DNA from: Burkholderia sp. TSV86
Lineage (GTDB): Bacteria > Pseudomonadota > Gammaproteobacteria > Burkholderiales > Burkholderiaceae
Reading direction: 5' to 3'
Assembly (NCBI RefSeq): GCF_001522865.1
Contig: NZ_LOWB01000040.1
Coordinates: forward strand, 21,116 to 85,115
DNA length: 64,000 nt
Shown: in pieces, positions 8,101 through 16,632 of the stretch
Layout: every line of letters begins with the position of its first letter
How positions within the stretch are numbered: position 1 is the first letter of the stretch
Notes under the pieces: model-generated
What the model saw: the letters and a program-made list of their open reading frames with translations, nothing else
The model's database searches: none
What the model was told of the DNA's origin: nothing
Program-made: the position numbers and the translations under genes

Positions 8101-9209
8101 TGCTGCGCTCCCGCAGCCGCCGCGGCCGTCGCTCCCGGCGCCGGCGACACCGGTTCTCGCGACAAGCTCCGGTAATAGCCCGACTCGGGGTCATAGAAGT
8201 GGCAATAGCGGATCACATGCCACAGCTCGCCGAAAGAAAAGTCCTTTTCGCGAATCATCCCCGGAAACGCCGCCTTCAGCGCTGCCTGAGCCTTCGGCAG
8301 GTTGTAGAACGGCACGATCGGCGCGACGTGGTGCGCGGTGTGCACCGAGATATTGTGCGTGAGAAAGTGCAGCCACTTCGGATAGCGGAAATCCGTCGTG
8401 ACGAGCAGCCGGCTGGCGTTCGGCGTCCAGTGCTCGGTGGGCAGGAACGGCACGTCGTCCGACGTGTGGTGCATCAGCGTCGTCGCGCTGAACCACGCAT
8501 GGATCGCGAACCAGGGCGCGACGAAATACAGCAGCAGCCCCGATACGCCGGTCAGCGCGATCAGCACCGGAAAGTAGATCGCCGACGCGATCAGCACGAA
8601 CGCAAGCGAGCGCTTCACGTCGCGCCGCATCTCGCGCTTCGGATAGAAGCCCGGCCGGAAGCCGGACTCCTTCCAGTAGCTGATCGTGCCCATCCAGAAG
8701 AACCACTTGCGCGTGCCCGCATATTCGAGCCGTTTGAGCAGCGACATCCGGTCGTACAGCGGCGCGGGAATCGGCCGCCAATCGGTGTCGAGTTCAAGCC
8801 GGTTCGTGTTTGCGTGATGCAGGTTGTGCGTATGCCGCCACGCATGAAACGGATACAGCAGCGGCAGCAACGCGACGTGCCCGACAATCAGGTTGAGCGT
8901 GCGCGATCGCGAGAACGAGCCGTGGCCGCAATCGTGCGCGATGCAATGCAGCCCCCACCCGCCCAGGCCCGCGAGGAGCCAAAGCGGAATGTAGAACAGC
9001 CAGTGCGGCGCATACGCCACACCAACGATCGCGCCGGCATAAACCGCGTAGCTGACGAGGAATCCGAGCAGCCCGCGGGCGACGCGCGGCTCGTACAGCG
9101 ATTTGGGAATCGCGTCGGCAAGACGCACGCCTTCGAGCGCCTTCGATTTCTTCAAGAATTCGTCGAAGCTCGGTGGCGGCGCGCTTGGAATGGAATAGGT
9201 AGTGGCCAT
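8097..9209 (-). CDS. Membrane fatty acid desaturase (FADS/delta-12 type)
   Basis: A 370-residue integral-membrane desaturase/acetylenase of the delta-12-like class. The three histidine boxes are HDCGH (92-96), HTHNLHH (126-132, in the RHTHNLHH context) and HTAHH near residue 292. Hydrophobic segments lie at about 47-66, 70-85, 105-120 and 205-245. It differs from the other two desaturases of the operon, which are of the stearoyl-CoA type, and corresponds to the CayE/PgnE position of polyyne clusters. The ATG has GGGAG 8 bases upstream; the C-terminus is alanine-rich. It lies 13 bases after the ACP stop and overlaps the hydrolase start. It is expected to introduce a double or triple bond into the ACP-bound chain. 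Confidence 0.9.
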   Translation of the reverse strand: MATTYSIPSAPPPSFDEFLKKSKALEGVRLADAIPKSLYEPRVARGLLGFLVSYAVYAGAIVGVAYAPHWLFYIPLWLLAGLGGWGLHCIAHDCGHGSFSRSRTLNLIVGHVALLPLLYPFHAWRHTHNLHHANTNRLELDTDWRPIPAPLYDRMSLLKRLEYAGTRKWFFWMGTISYWKESGFRPGFYPKREMRRDVKRSLAFVLIASAIYFPVLIALTGVSGLLLYFVAPWFAIHAWFSATTLMHHTSDDVPFLPTEHWTPNASRLLVTTDFRYPKWLHFLTHNISVHTAHHVAPIVPFYNLPKAQAALKAAFPGMIREKDFSFGELWHVIRYCHFYDPESGYYRSLSREPVSPAPGATAAAAAGAQQ

Positions 9210-9222
9210 GTGGATCTCCCGT

Positions 9223-9543
9223 TCACGCCTGCTCAAGGCCCAATTCAGTCGCGAGATAATGCGCGAGGTCGTCGATGCTGCCGTGTTCGAACAGCAACGC
9301 CGGCGACAGCCGCTGTTCGACGACCTTCTCCAGATCGCCCGACACCTGCACCGCGACGATCGAGTCGAGACCATACGCATCGAAGCGCTTGGACGTGTCG
9401 ATCGACGCGCGATCGACCTTCAACTGCTTCGCAAGCCGCTCGACCAGCCAGTTGCGGATCGATGCCTCGGACAGCGTGCCGATATCGGCGGCCGCTGCCT
9501 TGTTCCGGCCGAAGAGGCCGCTCAAAATGCCTGCCTGTGCCAT
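9223..9543 (-). CDS. Acyl carrier protein (dedicated to the polyyne-type cluster)
   Basis: A 106-residue carrier protein. Ser61 in the GLDSIVAVQ motif is the phosphopantetheine attachment site. It has an N-terminal extension of about 20 residues (MAQAG...RNKAAAAD) ahead of the four-helix carrier core. The ATG has AGGAG 7 bases upstream. It lies between two desaturase genes, as CayD/PgnD do. The FAAL of this operon is predicted to load a fatty acid on it, and the desaturases to act while the chain is bound. Confidence 0.93.
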   Translation of the reverse strand: MAQAGILSGLFGRNKAAAADIGTLSEASIRNWLVERLAKQLKVDRASIDTSKRFDAYGLDSIVAVQVSGDLEKVVEQRLSPALLFEHGSIDDLAHYLATELGLEQA

Positions 9544-9595
9544 GAATCGACTCCTGTAAGTGAGAAATGAACGAATGAAACGAACTTGAATGCCG

Positions 9596-10594
9596 TCATC
9601 GGCGCACGAATGCCTCGGGTTTCTTCGCGAGCCGCTCGATCGCGGCGGGCTCGGGCTTGCGCAATCCATGAACCACGCCGAGCTTGCCAAGCGTCCACAA
9701 CACCCACGCGCTCAGATCCGGCTCGTACCACTTGACCGAGTGGCGATACGACGCGGGAAACGCATGGTGATTGTTCTGCAGCCCCTCGCCGAACGTGAAG
9801 ATCGCAACCGGCCAGTTGTTCGCGCTCTGGTCGTCAGTCTTGAACGGACGGCCGCCGAACATGTGGCAGACCGAACCTACGCACCAGGCCGCCTGATTCG
9901 CAAGAAAAATCCGGGCAAAGCCGCCGAACAGCAAGCCGTTCCATGCCGCGTGCAGGCTGCCTCCGACGAGCCCGCCGATGACAGCCGGCAACGCAAGGCC
10001 GAGCGCGACCCACCACATATACGTGCGGTGGTAGAAAAAGAGCCGCCTGTCGCGCAGTACGTCCGGCGCGAAGAAGGTCCATCCGGACACGTCCGGCGCC
10101 AGCATCCACGGCATGTGCGCATACCAGAGCCCGCGCGCCTTCGCGAGGAACCCATTGCCGAGCAGGTTCGGCGAATGCGGATCGCCCTGCTGATCGCTGT
10201 ACAGGTGATGGCGGCGATGCGTCGTCACCCAGAACATGATCGGCCCCTGCGCGGCCATCGATCCGCAAATCAGCATCAGCCCTTCGAACCAGCGGCCGGT
10301 TCGAAATGTCTTGTGCGACAGATAACGATGAAAACCCATCGTGATCCCGCCCATGTGGAGAAAATAGAATGCGGCGAACAACACCAGATCGGTTGCAGCG
10401 AAATCGCCAAGCACGAGTTGCCGCAGCGCGAGAACGAAGCCCGCGAATGGCACGAGCATCACCGCGAGCGCGGTCAGCCGCTTGATGCGCGCGCCGGCGC
10501 CGATCAACGGCGAGACGCCGGGAATCTGTCCGCCGGCGGCGGACAATCCGCCGCCGGCATTGACGCCGGGTGCTACCTGAATCGACGAAGTCAT
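9596..10594 (-). CDS. Membrane acyl desaturase (SCD/delta-9 type)
   Basis: A 332-residue desaturase of the stearoyl-CoA-desaturase fold. The histidine boxes are HRYLSH (about 90-95), HRRHH (about 127-131) and QNNHH (about 263-267), flanked by four hydrophobic helices. The N-terminal 40 residues are Gly/Ala-rich. The start is the ATG after TTGGAG; a TTG four codons earlier is the ribosome-binding site itself. It is 52 bases before the ACP and immediately follows a sister desaturase. It matches CayC/PgnC in order. It likely acts on the ACP-bound chain together with the neighbour, since tandem desaturations are needed to make conjugated alkynes. Confidence 0.9.
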   Translation of the reverse strand: MTSSIQVAPGVNAGGGLSAAGGQIPGVSPLIGAGARIKRLTALAVMLVPFAGFVLALRQLVLGDFAATDLVLFAAFYFLHMGGITMGFHRYLSHKTFRTGRWFEGLMLICGSMAAQGPIMFWVTTHRRHHLYSDQQGDPHSPNLLGNGFLAKARGLWYAHMPWMLAPDVSGWTFFAPDVLRDRRLFFYHRTYMWWVALGLALPAVIGGLVGGSLHAAWNGLLFGGFARIFLANQAAWCVGSVCHMFGGRPFKTDDQSANNWPVAIFTFGEGLQNNHHAFPASYRHSVKWYEPDLSAWVLWTLGKLGVVHGLRKPEPAAIERLAKKPEAFVRR

Positions 10595-10646
10595 GAGGGT
10601 CTCCAAATACGGTCAAAAGGAAGTCATCGAAGGAAAATCATCGAAG

Positions 10647-11618
10647 CTACCGGGATGAAGACGCGTCGGCGGCCGCCTGTTTCGATGCGTATCGCACATC
10701 CGTGACCAGGCCGACGGAATCGAGCAGACGAATGAACCATGCGGACGGATCCAGTTGCCAAAATTCGTGGTCGTTGTTGGCGAGCGCCGGATGGGCGTGA
10801 TGGTTGTTGTGCCATGCGCCGCCCACCGAAAAGAGCGCGAGCACGCCAAGATTGCGGCTGTGATCGCGTGTCTGATAAGGGCGCGTGCCGATCGTATGAC
10901 ACAGCGAATTGACCGCCCATGTCGATTGATCGAGCAGGAAAATCCGCGCGAGGCCGCCCCACAGAAATCCGCCCAGCGCGCCAATCCACGCATGGCCCGA
11001 CGGCGCGAGCAGCGCGCCTGCCGCGGCCGGCAGCGCGAGACCAAGCGCCACCCACCAGCCGTAACGCAGGTTCAGATTGACGATCAACCGGTCCCTGAGC
11101 AGATCCGTTGCGAACGCGTTCCAGTTGTCGCGGCGCACCGTAAACAGCCAGCCGACATGGCCGTGCCAGAGCCCGTAGAGGCGGCTCGAGCGGCCGTCGC
11201 GGTTCGCCTTGGGCCGCGGCGAATGCGGGTCGCCGTCCTGATCGGTGAACGCGTGGTGCATCCGGTGCGTTGCCGCCCAGAACAGGATCGGCCCTTGCGC
11301 GGCCATGCTGCCGAGCACGCCGAGCAGCACGGTGACGATCGGGTGCCCCTTGAACGCGCGATGGGAAAAATAGCGGTGCATACCCGTCTCGACGCCCAAT
11401 GCGGTCGCGAAATACATGACGGCCAACAGCACGAAATCGGCCGCGCGCACGCCGAACGCCCATGTATAGGCGATCGCGAACACGAAGCCCGCCGCCGGCA
11501 CGCATACCGTCAGATAGGCGAGCCGGCGCGCGCGCCTGTCGGCGTCCGCGTGCGCGCCGACAGGCGTGTCCGACGTACCAGAGGCGCTTTGAGAAGACAA
11601 AAGATCCGCTTCAGCCAT
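10647..11618 (-). CDS. Membrane acyl desaturase (SCD/delta-9 type)
   Basis: A 323-residue desaturase, clearly a paralogue of the next gene. The boxes are HRYFSH (about 83-88), HRMHH (about 120-124) and HNNHH (about 260-264). It shares the SMAAQGPI-x-FW segment and the FATDLLRDR/FAPDVLRDR segment with the sister protein. The ATG is preceded by CGGAG. It is the second gene of the operon, 58 bases after the FAAL, the CayB/PgnB position. The two sister enzymes probably act at successive carbon positions of one chain. Confidence 0.9.
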   Translation of the reverse strand: MAEADLLSSQSASGTSDTPVGAHADADRRARRLAYLTVCVPAAGFVFAIAYTWAFGVRAADFVLLAVMYFATALGVETGMHRYFSHRAFKGHPIVTVLLGVLGSMAAQGPILFWAATHRMHHAFTDQDGDPHSPRPKANRDGRSSRLYGLWHGHVGWLFTVRRDNWNAFATDLLRDRLIVNLNLRYGWWVALGLALPAAAGALLAPSGHAWIGALGGFLWGGLARIFLLDQSTWAVNSLCHTIGTRPYQTRDHSRNLGVLALFSVGGAWHNNHHAHPALANNDHEFWQLDPSAWFIRLLDSVGLVTDVRYASKQAAADASSSR

Positions 11619-11676
11619 GACTGACTCCGAAGAAAAAGAGCGGGAACGAAGCAAGCGAAAGAACGCCGCGCATGCG

Positions 11677-13488
11677 CTACGCGCTTGCGGTGAACACGCG
11701 CAAACTGCCCTTTTGGAACGCCTGCTTGCACGCTTGCCGGCGCACCTTGCCGCTCGTCGTCAGCGGAATCGCGCCCATCGGTCCCAGATGCACGAACGCC
11801 GGCGCGACGCCGTGATCGCGCGTCACCGCCCGCGTGATCGCCTCGCGCACTTCGCTCAGTTGCGCGTCGTTTAGCTGTTTCGTGCGCTTGATCTCCGCGA
11901 CGATGATCAGCGATTCGCTGGTCTCGCCCTCGACCGAGAATGCGGCCACGCCGTTCGTGCGGATTGCGTCGTGCGCCTGCTGAACCGACCCCTCGATGTC
12001 GTTCGGATAAAGGTTGCGCCCCGCAACGATCACGACGTCCTTCAGCCGCCCGGTGACGAACAGCTCGCCGCGCTCAACGAACCCCAGGTCGCCCGTGCGC
12101 AGATAACGGGCCGATTCGCGCCCGCCTTGCGGCGCATCGGCGGCGAGCGTCGCGGCAAATATGTCGTCGCTGTCGTCGCGATTCAGATACCCGGCCGCGA
12201 CGTTCGGACCCGCGACCCAAATCTCGCCGATCGCGCGCTCCGGCAACGGCTGCCGCGTTTGCGGATCGACGATGCGCAGTTCATGGCCCGCCGCGACGGG
12301 CCCGCAGCCGACGAGCCTCGCGTGGCCGAGCGGCGTGTCCGTGCCGCCCGTGTACGGCAAGCAGATGCCGGCGGCGAGCGCGTCCTTGTCGACGTCGAGC
12401 AGCGTAATCGGCTCGCGGCCGCGCTTGCCGGACACATAGAGCGTCGCCTCCGCCATCCCGTAGCACGGCACGATCGCATGACGGTCGAAGCCGCGCGGCT
12501 CATACCGCGCGAAGAAGCGTTCGAGCGTCGCGTAGCGAACCGGCTCCGCGCCGCAAAACACGTGCTGCAGCGAGCTGAGATCGAGCGTGGCCGCCTCAGC
12601 CTCGCTGATATTGTCGACACACAAATCGAAGGCGAAATTGGGCGCGACGCTCGTCGTCACGCGATAGTCGTTGATCGCCTTCAGCCAACGGTACGGCCGT
12701 TGCACGAAATGCTGCGGCGACAAAATGACGAGCGGAAAACCGCTATAGACCGCAAGCAGCAGCGCCCCCATCAGCCCCATGTCGTGATACGGCGGCAGCC
12801 ATGTGCAGCCGACGCGCTCCGGATCATCGCCAAGGCGCTGAGCGATCACCGCGCAATTGCTGACGAGATTGTCGTGCGTGACGATCACGCCCTTGGGCTC
12901 GCCCGTCGATCCCGACGTATATTGCAGCAGCGCCGGGCGTTCGGCGTCGCCGGGCGGCAAGTCCGTTACCTGCTTTTTATATGCATATACATTTTCACCA
13001 TCAAAAAATTTTTGATCGATGCCGAGCAGCGCCGGCACGGCCTGCACGCCGGCTTGCGCATAGAACTGATTGAGATGCTGCTTCAGCAGCTCGAGCACGC
13101 CGGTGCCGGCGATGACGATATCCGGGTGCGCATCGCGGCAAATCGACGCGAAACGGGCGATGGCCCGCGATCCGGCCGGCGGAAACGACGGCACGGCGGT
13201 TGCACCGGCAAACAAAATTCCAAATAAAGCAGCCACATAATTCAACCCAGGTTCAAGCACCAGCAAGACGCGCCGATTATTAAGCGGATACTGCAAAATG
13301 GCATCGCGCACGCGAATTGACGCATCATAAAAAGTTTGATAATTCCAGGTAACTACGTCGCCTTCACCATCGCGCAAAAAGATAAAAGCCGTGTGATCCG
13401 GCGCCTGCGCGGCGCGCTCACGGAGAATATCGAGCAACGACGCACGCCGGTCACCATCGCGTGGCGTGGGGATGACATCGATCGCCAT
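11677..13488 (-). CDS. Fatty acyl-AMP ligase (polyyne-type, CayA-like)
   Basis: A 603-residue adenylate-forming enzyme that activates a free fatty acid with ATP and passes it to the ACP of the operon. The ATP motif YTSGSTGEPKG is at 190-200, then PNFAFDLC, YGMAEATL, YLRTGDLG and, at the C-terminus, TTSGKVRR with the catalytic lysine. The length and PNFAFDLC segment fit the FAAL (acyl-AMP ligase, not acyl-CoA ligase) subgroup. The ATG has GAGGG 6 bases upstream. It is the first gene of the operon. Codons for residues about 160-172 and parts of the first 120 residues are strikingly AT-rich compared with the rest of the gene. Confidence 0.92.
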   Translation of the reverse strand: MAIDVIPTPRDGDRRASLLDILRERAAQAPDHTAFIFLRDGEGDVVTWNYQTFYDASIRVRDAILQYPLNNRRVLLVLEPGLNYVAALFGILFAGATAVPSFPPAGSRAIARFASICRDAHPDIVIAGTGVLELLKQHLNQFYAQAGVQAVPALLGIDQKFFDGENVYAYKKQVTDLPPGDAERPALLQYTSGSTGEPKGVIVTHDNLVSNCAVIAQRLGDDPERVGCTWLPPYHDMGLMGALLLAVYSGFPLVILSPQHFVQRPYRWLKAINDYRVTTSVAPNFAFDLCVDNISEAEAATLDLSSLQHVFCGAEPVRYATLERFFARYEPRGFDRHAIVPCYGMAEATLYVSGKRGREPITLLDVDKDALAAGICLPYTGGTDTPLGHARLVGCGPVAAGHELRIVDPQTRQPLPERAIGEIWVAGPNVAAGYLNRDDSDDIFAATLAADAPQGGRESARYLRTGDLGFVERGELFVTGRLKDVVIVAGRNLYPNDIEGSVQQAHDAIRTNGVAAFSVEGETSESLIIVAEIKRTKQLNDAQLSEVREAITRAVTRDHGVAPAFVHLGPMGAIPLTTSGKVRRQACKQAFQKGSLRVFTASA

Positions 13489-13825
13489 GGAAGCCCTCGT
13501 TTGATGTTGTATGTCAAATCCCGGTTCTGGTTTTCCCGGTGCATACGCTTTTATATACGCGAGCGTTAAAAATTCAAAATAAAGTCGACTGATGAACTCT
13601 TCTACAAGTCGCCCCGCGCTTTCGGTTGACAGAATAACCCATTCAATGGATTTTCACCAAAAAATAATTTGCTCTTTTGGGTAACAAAAATCCATTCAAT
13701 AAGCACCTCCATAAAACAACCATATTATTTTTGGGCGACCTAAATTAGGCGGTAGACAATCAAAGTCCAATTACGATCGAGGTGCATTCGCGGCGCGGCG
13801 ATGGTGCGCGCCTCACCAACATCGA
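13489..13825. promoter_or_regulatory. AT-rich upstream region of the polyyne-type operon with direct repeats
   Basis: About 340 bases without a gene, between the operon start (leftward) and the MFS transporter end. It is much AT-richer than the genes. CCATTCAAT occurs at 13639-13647 and again at 13692-13700, 53 bases apart (about five helical turns); the first copy extends to the palindrome CCATTCAATGG. These are candidate regulator sites. The operon promoter must lie here, but no convincing -35/-10 pair was singled out. Confidence 0.45.
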
Positions 13826-15148
13826 TCAGCGCTTGCCGCTTGCCCCAAGATAGACGGTTGCCGCAAACCCGGCGGCGGCGGCAGCCAACACAACCACCGC
13901 AAGCCATAACACAGGCGAGAACGACCCAGCGTGCGCGGCGAGCGGCGCGGCCACGAGCGGCCCGGCGATCTGGCCGAGGCCATACGAAGCGGTCGCATAT
14001 CCCATCAGCCCAACCGCGCGCTCGCCATACAACCGGCGCGCCTCGCGCATCGCAAACAGCGTGATCGCGGTAAAAGGCAACCCGACGAGCATGCTGCCAA
14101 GCGCAAATCCCGCAGCCGTCGGCCACACGATGCCAAGCATCACGCCCACGGCCTGCACCCCGCAACAGGCGGCAAGCAGCAGCCGGTTGTTCCAGCGCGG
14201 CGGCAGCTTCGCGCCGAGCAGCGCACCGGCAATCGCCGCCGCGCCGAACATCGGCCAGAACAGATCCGGCCACGGCGAATGCACGGGCAATGCAGCATGC
14301 GCGATCACCGGCAGGAACGTCGCGGTGACGATGTAGCCGAAGCCCGGCAAACCGTAGAGCAGCACCAGCCAACGCGCATCGCGCCGAACGTCGCGCGCCC
14401 GTGCCTCTTGAGACGCGCGGACGATATGCACCGCATCGGCTCTTTCTATATGTGTACGCATATTATTTGCGTTCGCGTTCATGCCGGCGTGTGCATCGCG
14501 TGCGCCGCCGCTTTCGTCCGCACGCGCGGGCAGCGCGAACGTGCGCCACACCGCTGCCGACAACAACGCCGCCACCATCGCGAACGCACTCCATCCGAGC
14601 GCGGCGCGTTGCCCCGCCAGCGCCGCCGCAGCCAATCCCGTCGCCACGATCCCGGCGCCCGGTCCGGTATAGATCACTCCACCCCACGCCGGCGCGCCGC
14701 ACTGCGCGACGCGCGTTAATCCCCACTGCGAGGCGAACACGAATGTCCATGCACTCACCGCTCCCGCGACAAAGCGCGCGAGCGCCCAGATCCAGAACGG
14801 ACTGGCCACGCTCATCACCAGCAACAGCGCGACCGTCGCGGCAAGCCCGCCGCGCACCATCTTCTCGGGCGCGGCGCGGATACGCGCGCAAGTGATCGCG
14901 CCGACGAAATAGCCCGCGTAGTTCGCGGACGCGAGCCATCCGCCATGCCGAATATCCAAGCCGCCGCCCGCGAGCATCAAAGGCAGTAGCGGCGTGAACG
15001 CAAAGCGCCCAATGCCAAGCGCGCTGGCGAGCGCGGCCGCGCTCGCCAGCGCCGCACGGCACGCGGCGCTGGCGTCTGGCGCGGCCGGCGGCGACATGCC
15101 CGCTGAGCGAACGAAACCGTCATCGCGGGCAGAAGGGAACATACGCAT
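13826..15148 (-). CDS. MFS transporter, YbfB/YjiJ type
   Basis: A 440-residue major facilitator with about 12 hydrophobic segments; the long central loop (about 205-245) is hydrophilic and contains MNANANNMRTH. The pattern GIGRFAFTPLLPLML near the N-terminus and GWLASANYAGYF are typical of the YbfB/YjiJ branch. The start is taken at MRMFPS because GAGGT stands 8 bases before it; an in-frame ATG 20 codons upstream has no ribosome-binding site. It is divergent from a LysR-type regulator that probably controls it. Export of the polyyne-type product is possible because it lies just upstream of that operon, but this pairing also occurs alone in other genomes. Confidence 0.85.
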   Translation of the reverse strand: MRMFPSARDDGFVRSAGMSPPAAPDASAACRAALASAAALASALGIGRFAFTPLLPLMLAGGGLDIRHGGWLASANYAGYFVGAITCARIRAAPEKMVRGGLAATVALLLVMSVASPFWIWALARFVAGAVSAWTFVFASQWGLTRVAQCGAPAWGGVIYTGPGAGIVATGLAAAALAGQRAALGWSAFAMVAALLSAAVWRTFALPARADESGGARDAHAGMNANANNMRTHIERADAVHIVRASQEARARDVRRDARWLVLLYGLPGFGYIVTATFLPVIAHAALPVHSPWPDLFWPMFGAAAIAGALLGAKLPPRWNNRLLLAACCGVQAVGVMLGIVWPTAAGFALGSMLVGLPFTAITLFAMREARRLYGERAVGLMGYATASYGLGQIAGPLVAAPLAAHAGSFSPVLWLAVVVLAAAAAGFAATVYLGASGKR

Positions 15149-15262
15149 CGGAATCGACCTCGGGTCCACGTGCGATACGACAACGGCAGCAGCTGCAGCC
15201 GGCAGCATCGCGGCAACATTCGAATCGATCCGATGCTAACTTGACGGAACGTTCTCTAAAAA

Positions 15263-15279
15263 TGAATAATTGAGATTCA
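15263..15279. promoter_or_regulatory. Candidate LysR-type operator
   Basis: The dyad TGAAT-N7-ATTCA lies 21 bases before the GTG of the LysR gene, in the divergent region with the MFS gene. It fits the T-N11-A pattern of LysR-family sites and is placed for autoregulation. Eye inspection only. Confidence 0.4.
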
Positions 15280-15300
15280 ATTCATTTCCAGGAGAGAATC

Positions 15301-16248
15301 GTGGATCTGGCCGCCCTCGCGATCTTCCGTGCCGTCGTGCGCGAAAATGGTGTGACGCGGGCCGCAGCGAAGCTCAATCGCGTGCAGTCGAACGTCACCA
15401 CCCGGATCAAGCAGCTCGAAGAGCAGCTCGGCGCGGCGTTGTTCGTGCGCGACGGCCGTCGGCTCGTGCTGACGCCGGCCGGCCAAACGCTGCTGCCTTA
15501 CGCGGAGCGCCTGCTCGCGCTTGCCGACGAAGCGCGTCACGCGATTCGGGAGGACAAGCCGCGCGGCCGGCTGCGCTTCGGCGCGATGGAAAGCATGGCG
15601 GCCACCCGCCTGCCCGCGCTGCTCGCGCGCTATCACCAGCAATGGCCTGACGTCACGCTCGAACTCATCACCGGCACGACCGGCCATCTCATCCAACAGG
15701 TCCGCGAATTCGAGCTGGATGCGGCGCTCGTCGCAACGCCCGTCGAATCGGCGGCGCTGGCAGAGCCGTTCGACACCGCGCCCGCGTTCACCGAGGAACT
15801 GGTGTTGCTGACGCCGCGCGGGCATCCGCGCGTGCGCACGCCGCACGACATCCTGCTGCCGACACTCGTCGCCTTCGAGCGCGGCTGCGCGTACCGGGGC
15901 TATATCGAGCGCTGGTACGCGGCATGCGGCGTAAAGCCCGCACGAGTGCTCGAACTCGGCTCCTATTATGCGATCGTCGCATGCGTCGCGGCGGGCGCGG
16001 GCGTCGCGGTCGCGCCGCGCTCGGTGCTCGCGGTGCAGCGCGAGCCGGACAGCCTCGGCGTGCATCCGCTCACGGATCTCGCACCGATCGTCACGCGGCT
16101 GATCTGGCGTCAGGGTCACCTGTCGGCGGCGCTCGGCGCATTGCGCGATGCACTGGGAGAAGCGGCTTCCGATGCGGCGGCGCTTGCCGAAGTCAAGCCG
16201 CGCCGCGCCCAAGGCCGGCGGGCCGCGCCGGTTGCGTTGCCGGCCTGA
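15301..16248 (+). CDS. LysR-type transcriptional regulator
   Basis: A 315-residue LysR regulator. The N-terminal winged helix-turn-helix (about residues 1-60) reads VTRAAAKLNRVQSNVTTRIKQLE, followed by an inducer-binding domain (about 90-290). It starts at GTG with GGAGAG 6 bases upstream; the length is normal for the family. The extra Arg/Ala-rich tail after residue 295 is probably disordered. It is divergently oriented to the MFS transporter, the usual arrangement for a regulator and its target. It may also act on the nearby FAAL operon, but nothing beyond proximity shows that. Confidence 0.88.
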   Translation: MDLAALAIFRAVVRENGVTRAAAKLNRVQSNVTTRIKQLEEQLGAALFVRDGRRLVLTPAGQTLLPYAERLLALADEARHAIREDKPRGRLRFGAMESMAATRLPALLARYHQQWPDVTLELITGTTGHLIQQVREFELDAALVATPVESAALAEPFDTAPAFTEELVLLTPRGHPRVRTPHDILLPTLVAFERGCAYRGYIERWYAACGVKPARVLELGSYYAIVACVAAGAGVAVAPRSVLAVQREPDSLGVHPLTDLAPIVTRLIWRQGHLSAALGALRDALGEAASDAAALAEVKPRRAQGRRAAPVALPA

Positions 16249-16632
16249 ATCCGGAGCGCTCGCCAGCGGAATGCGGGCAAGCCAAGCCCGCGCCGCGAGC
16301 ATGCCGCGCACAACGCAATAGCCTGTTGGATGGCTTGCCGAATGGCCTGCCGATAAGCGACGGCGGCAACGGCAAACCGCTCACGTGGGCTATTTGACGC
16401 GCTTATCGTCACTCAATCGGCACTCAAGCCCTGTGATCGCCACCACCCCGTCCGGTATCCCGCGCCAATCGTCATCGGCATGCGCACCGCCCGTGCAAAC
16501 CAACGCGGGCCCGCGCCGCCGCGCGATATGCATCGCAACAGCCGACCGTTGTTGCGCCCCCCCAAAGAAAAAGCCGCGTCGATTCGCGGCTTTTTCTGCA
16601 CGACGGGCGCACGGCGCCCTATCCGGCAGCGC
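16249..16632. other. Intergenic stretch with the alaS terminator
   Basis: About 380 bases between the LysR gene and the end of alaS. Apart from the hairpin annotated separately nothing gene-like is seen; the open frames crossing it are shadows with Arg-rich translations. Confidence 0.45.
16566..16597 (-). terminator. Rho-independent terminator of alaS
   Basis: The stem AAAGCCGCG / CGCGGCTTT around a 6-base loop, extended by A and T runs, is located 35 bases after the alaS stop. Read on the - strand it ends in TTTTTC, the classical form. Confidence 0.85.
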
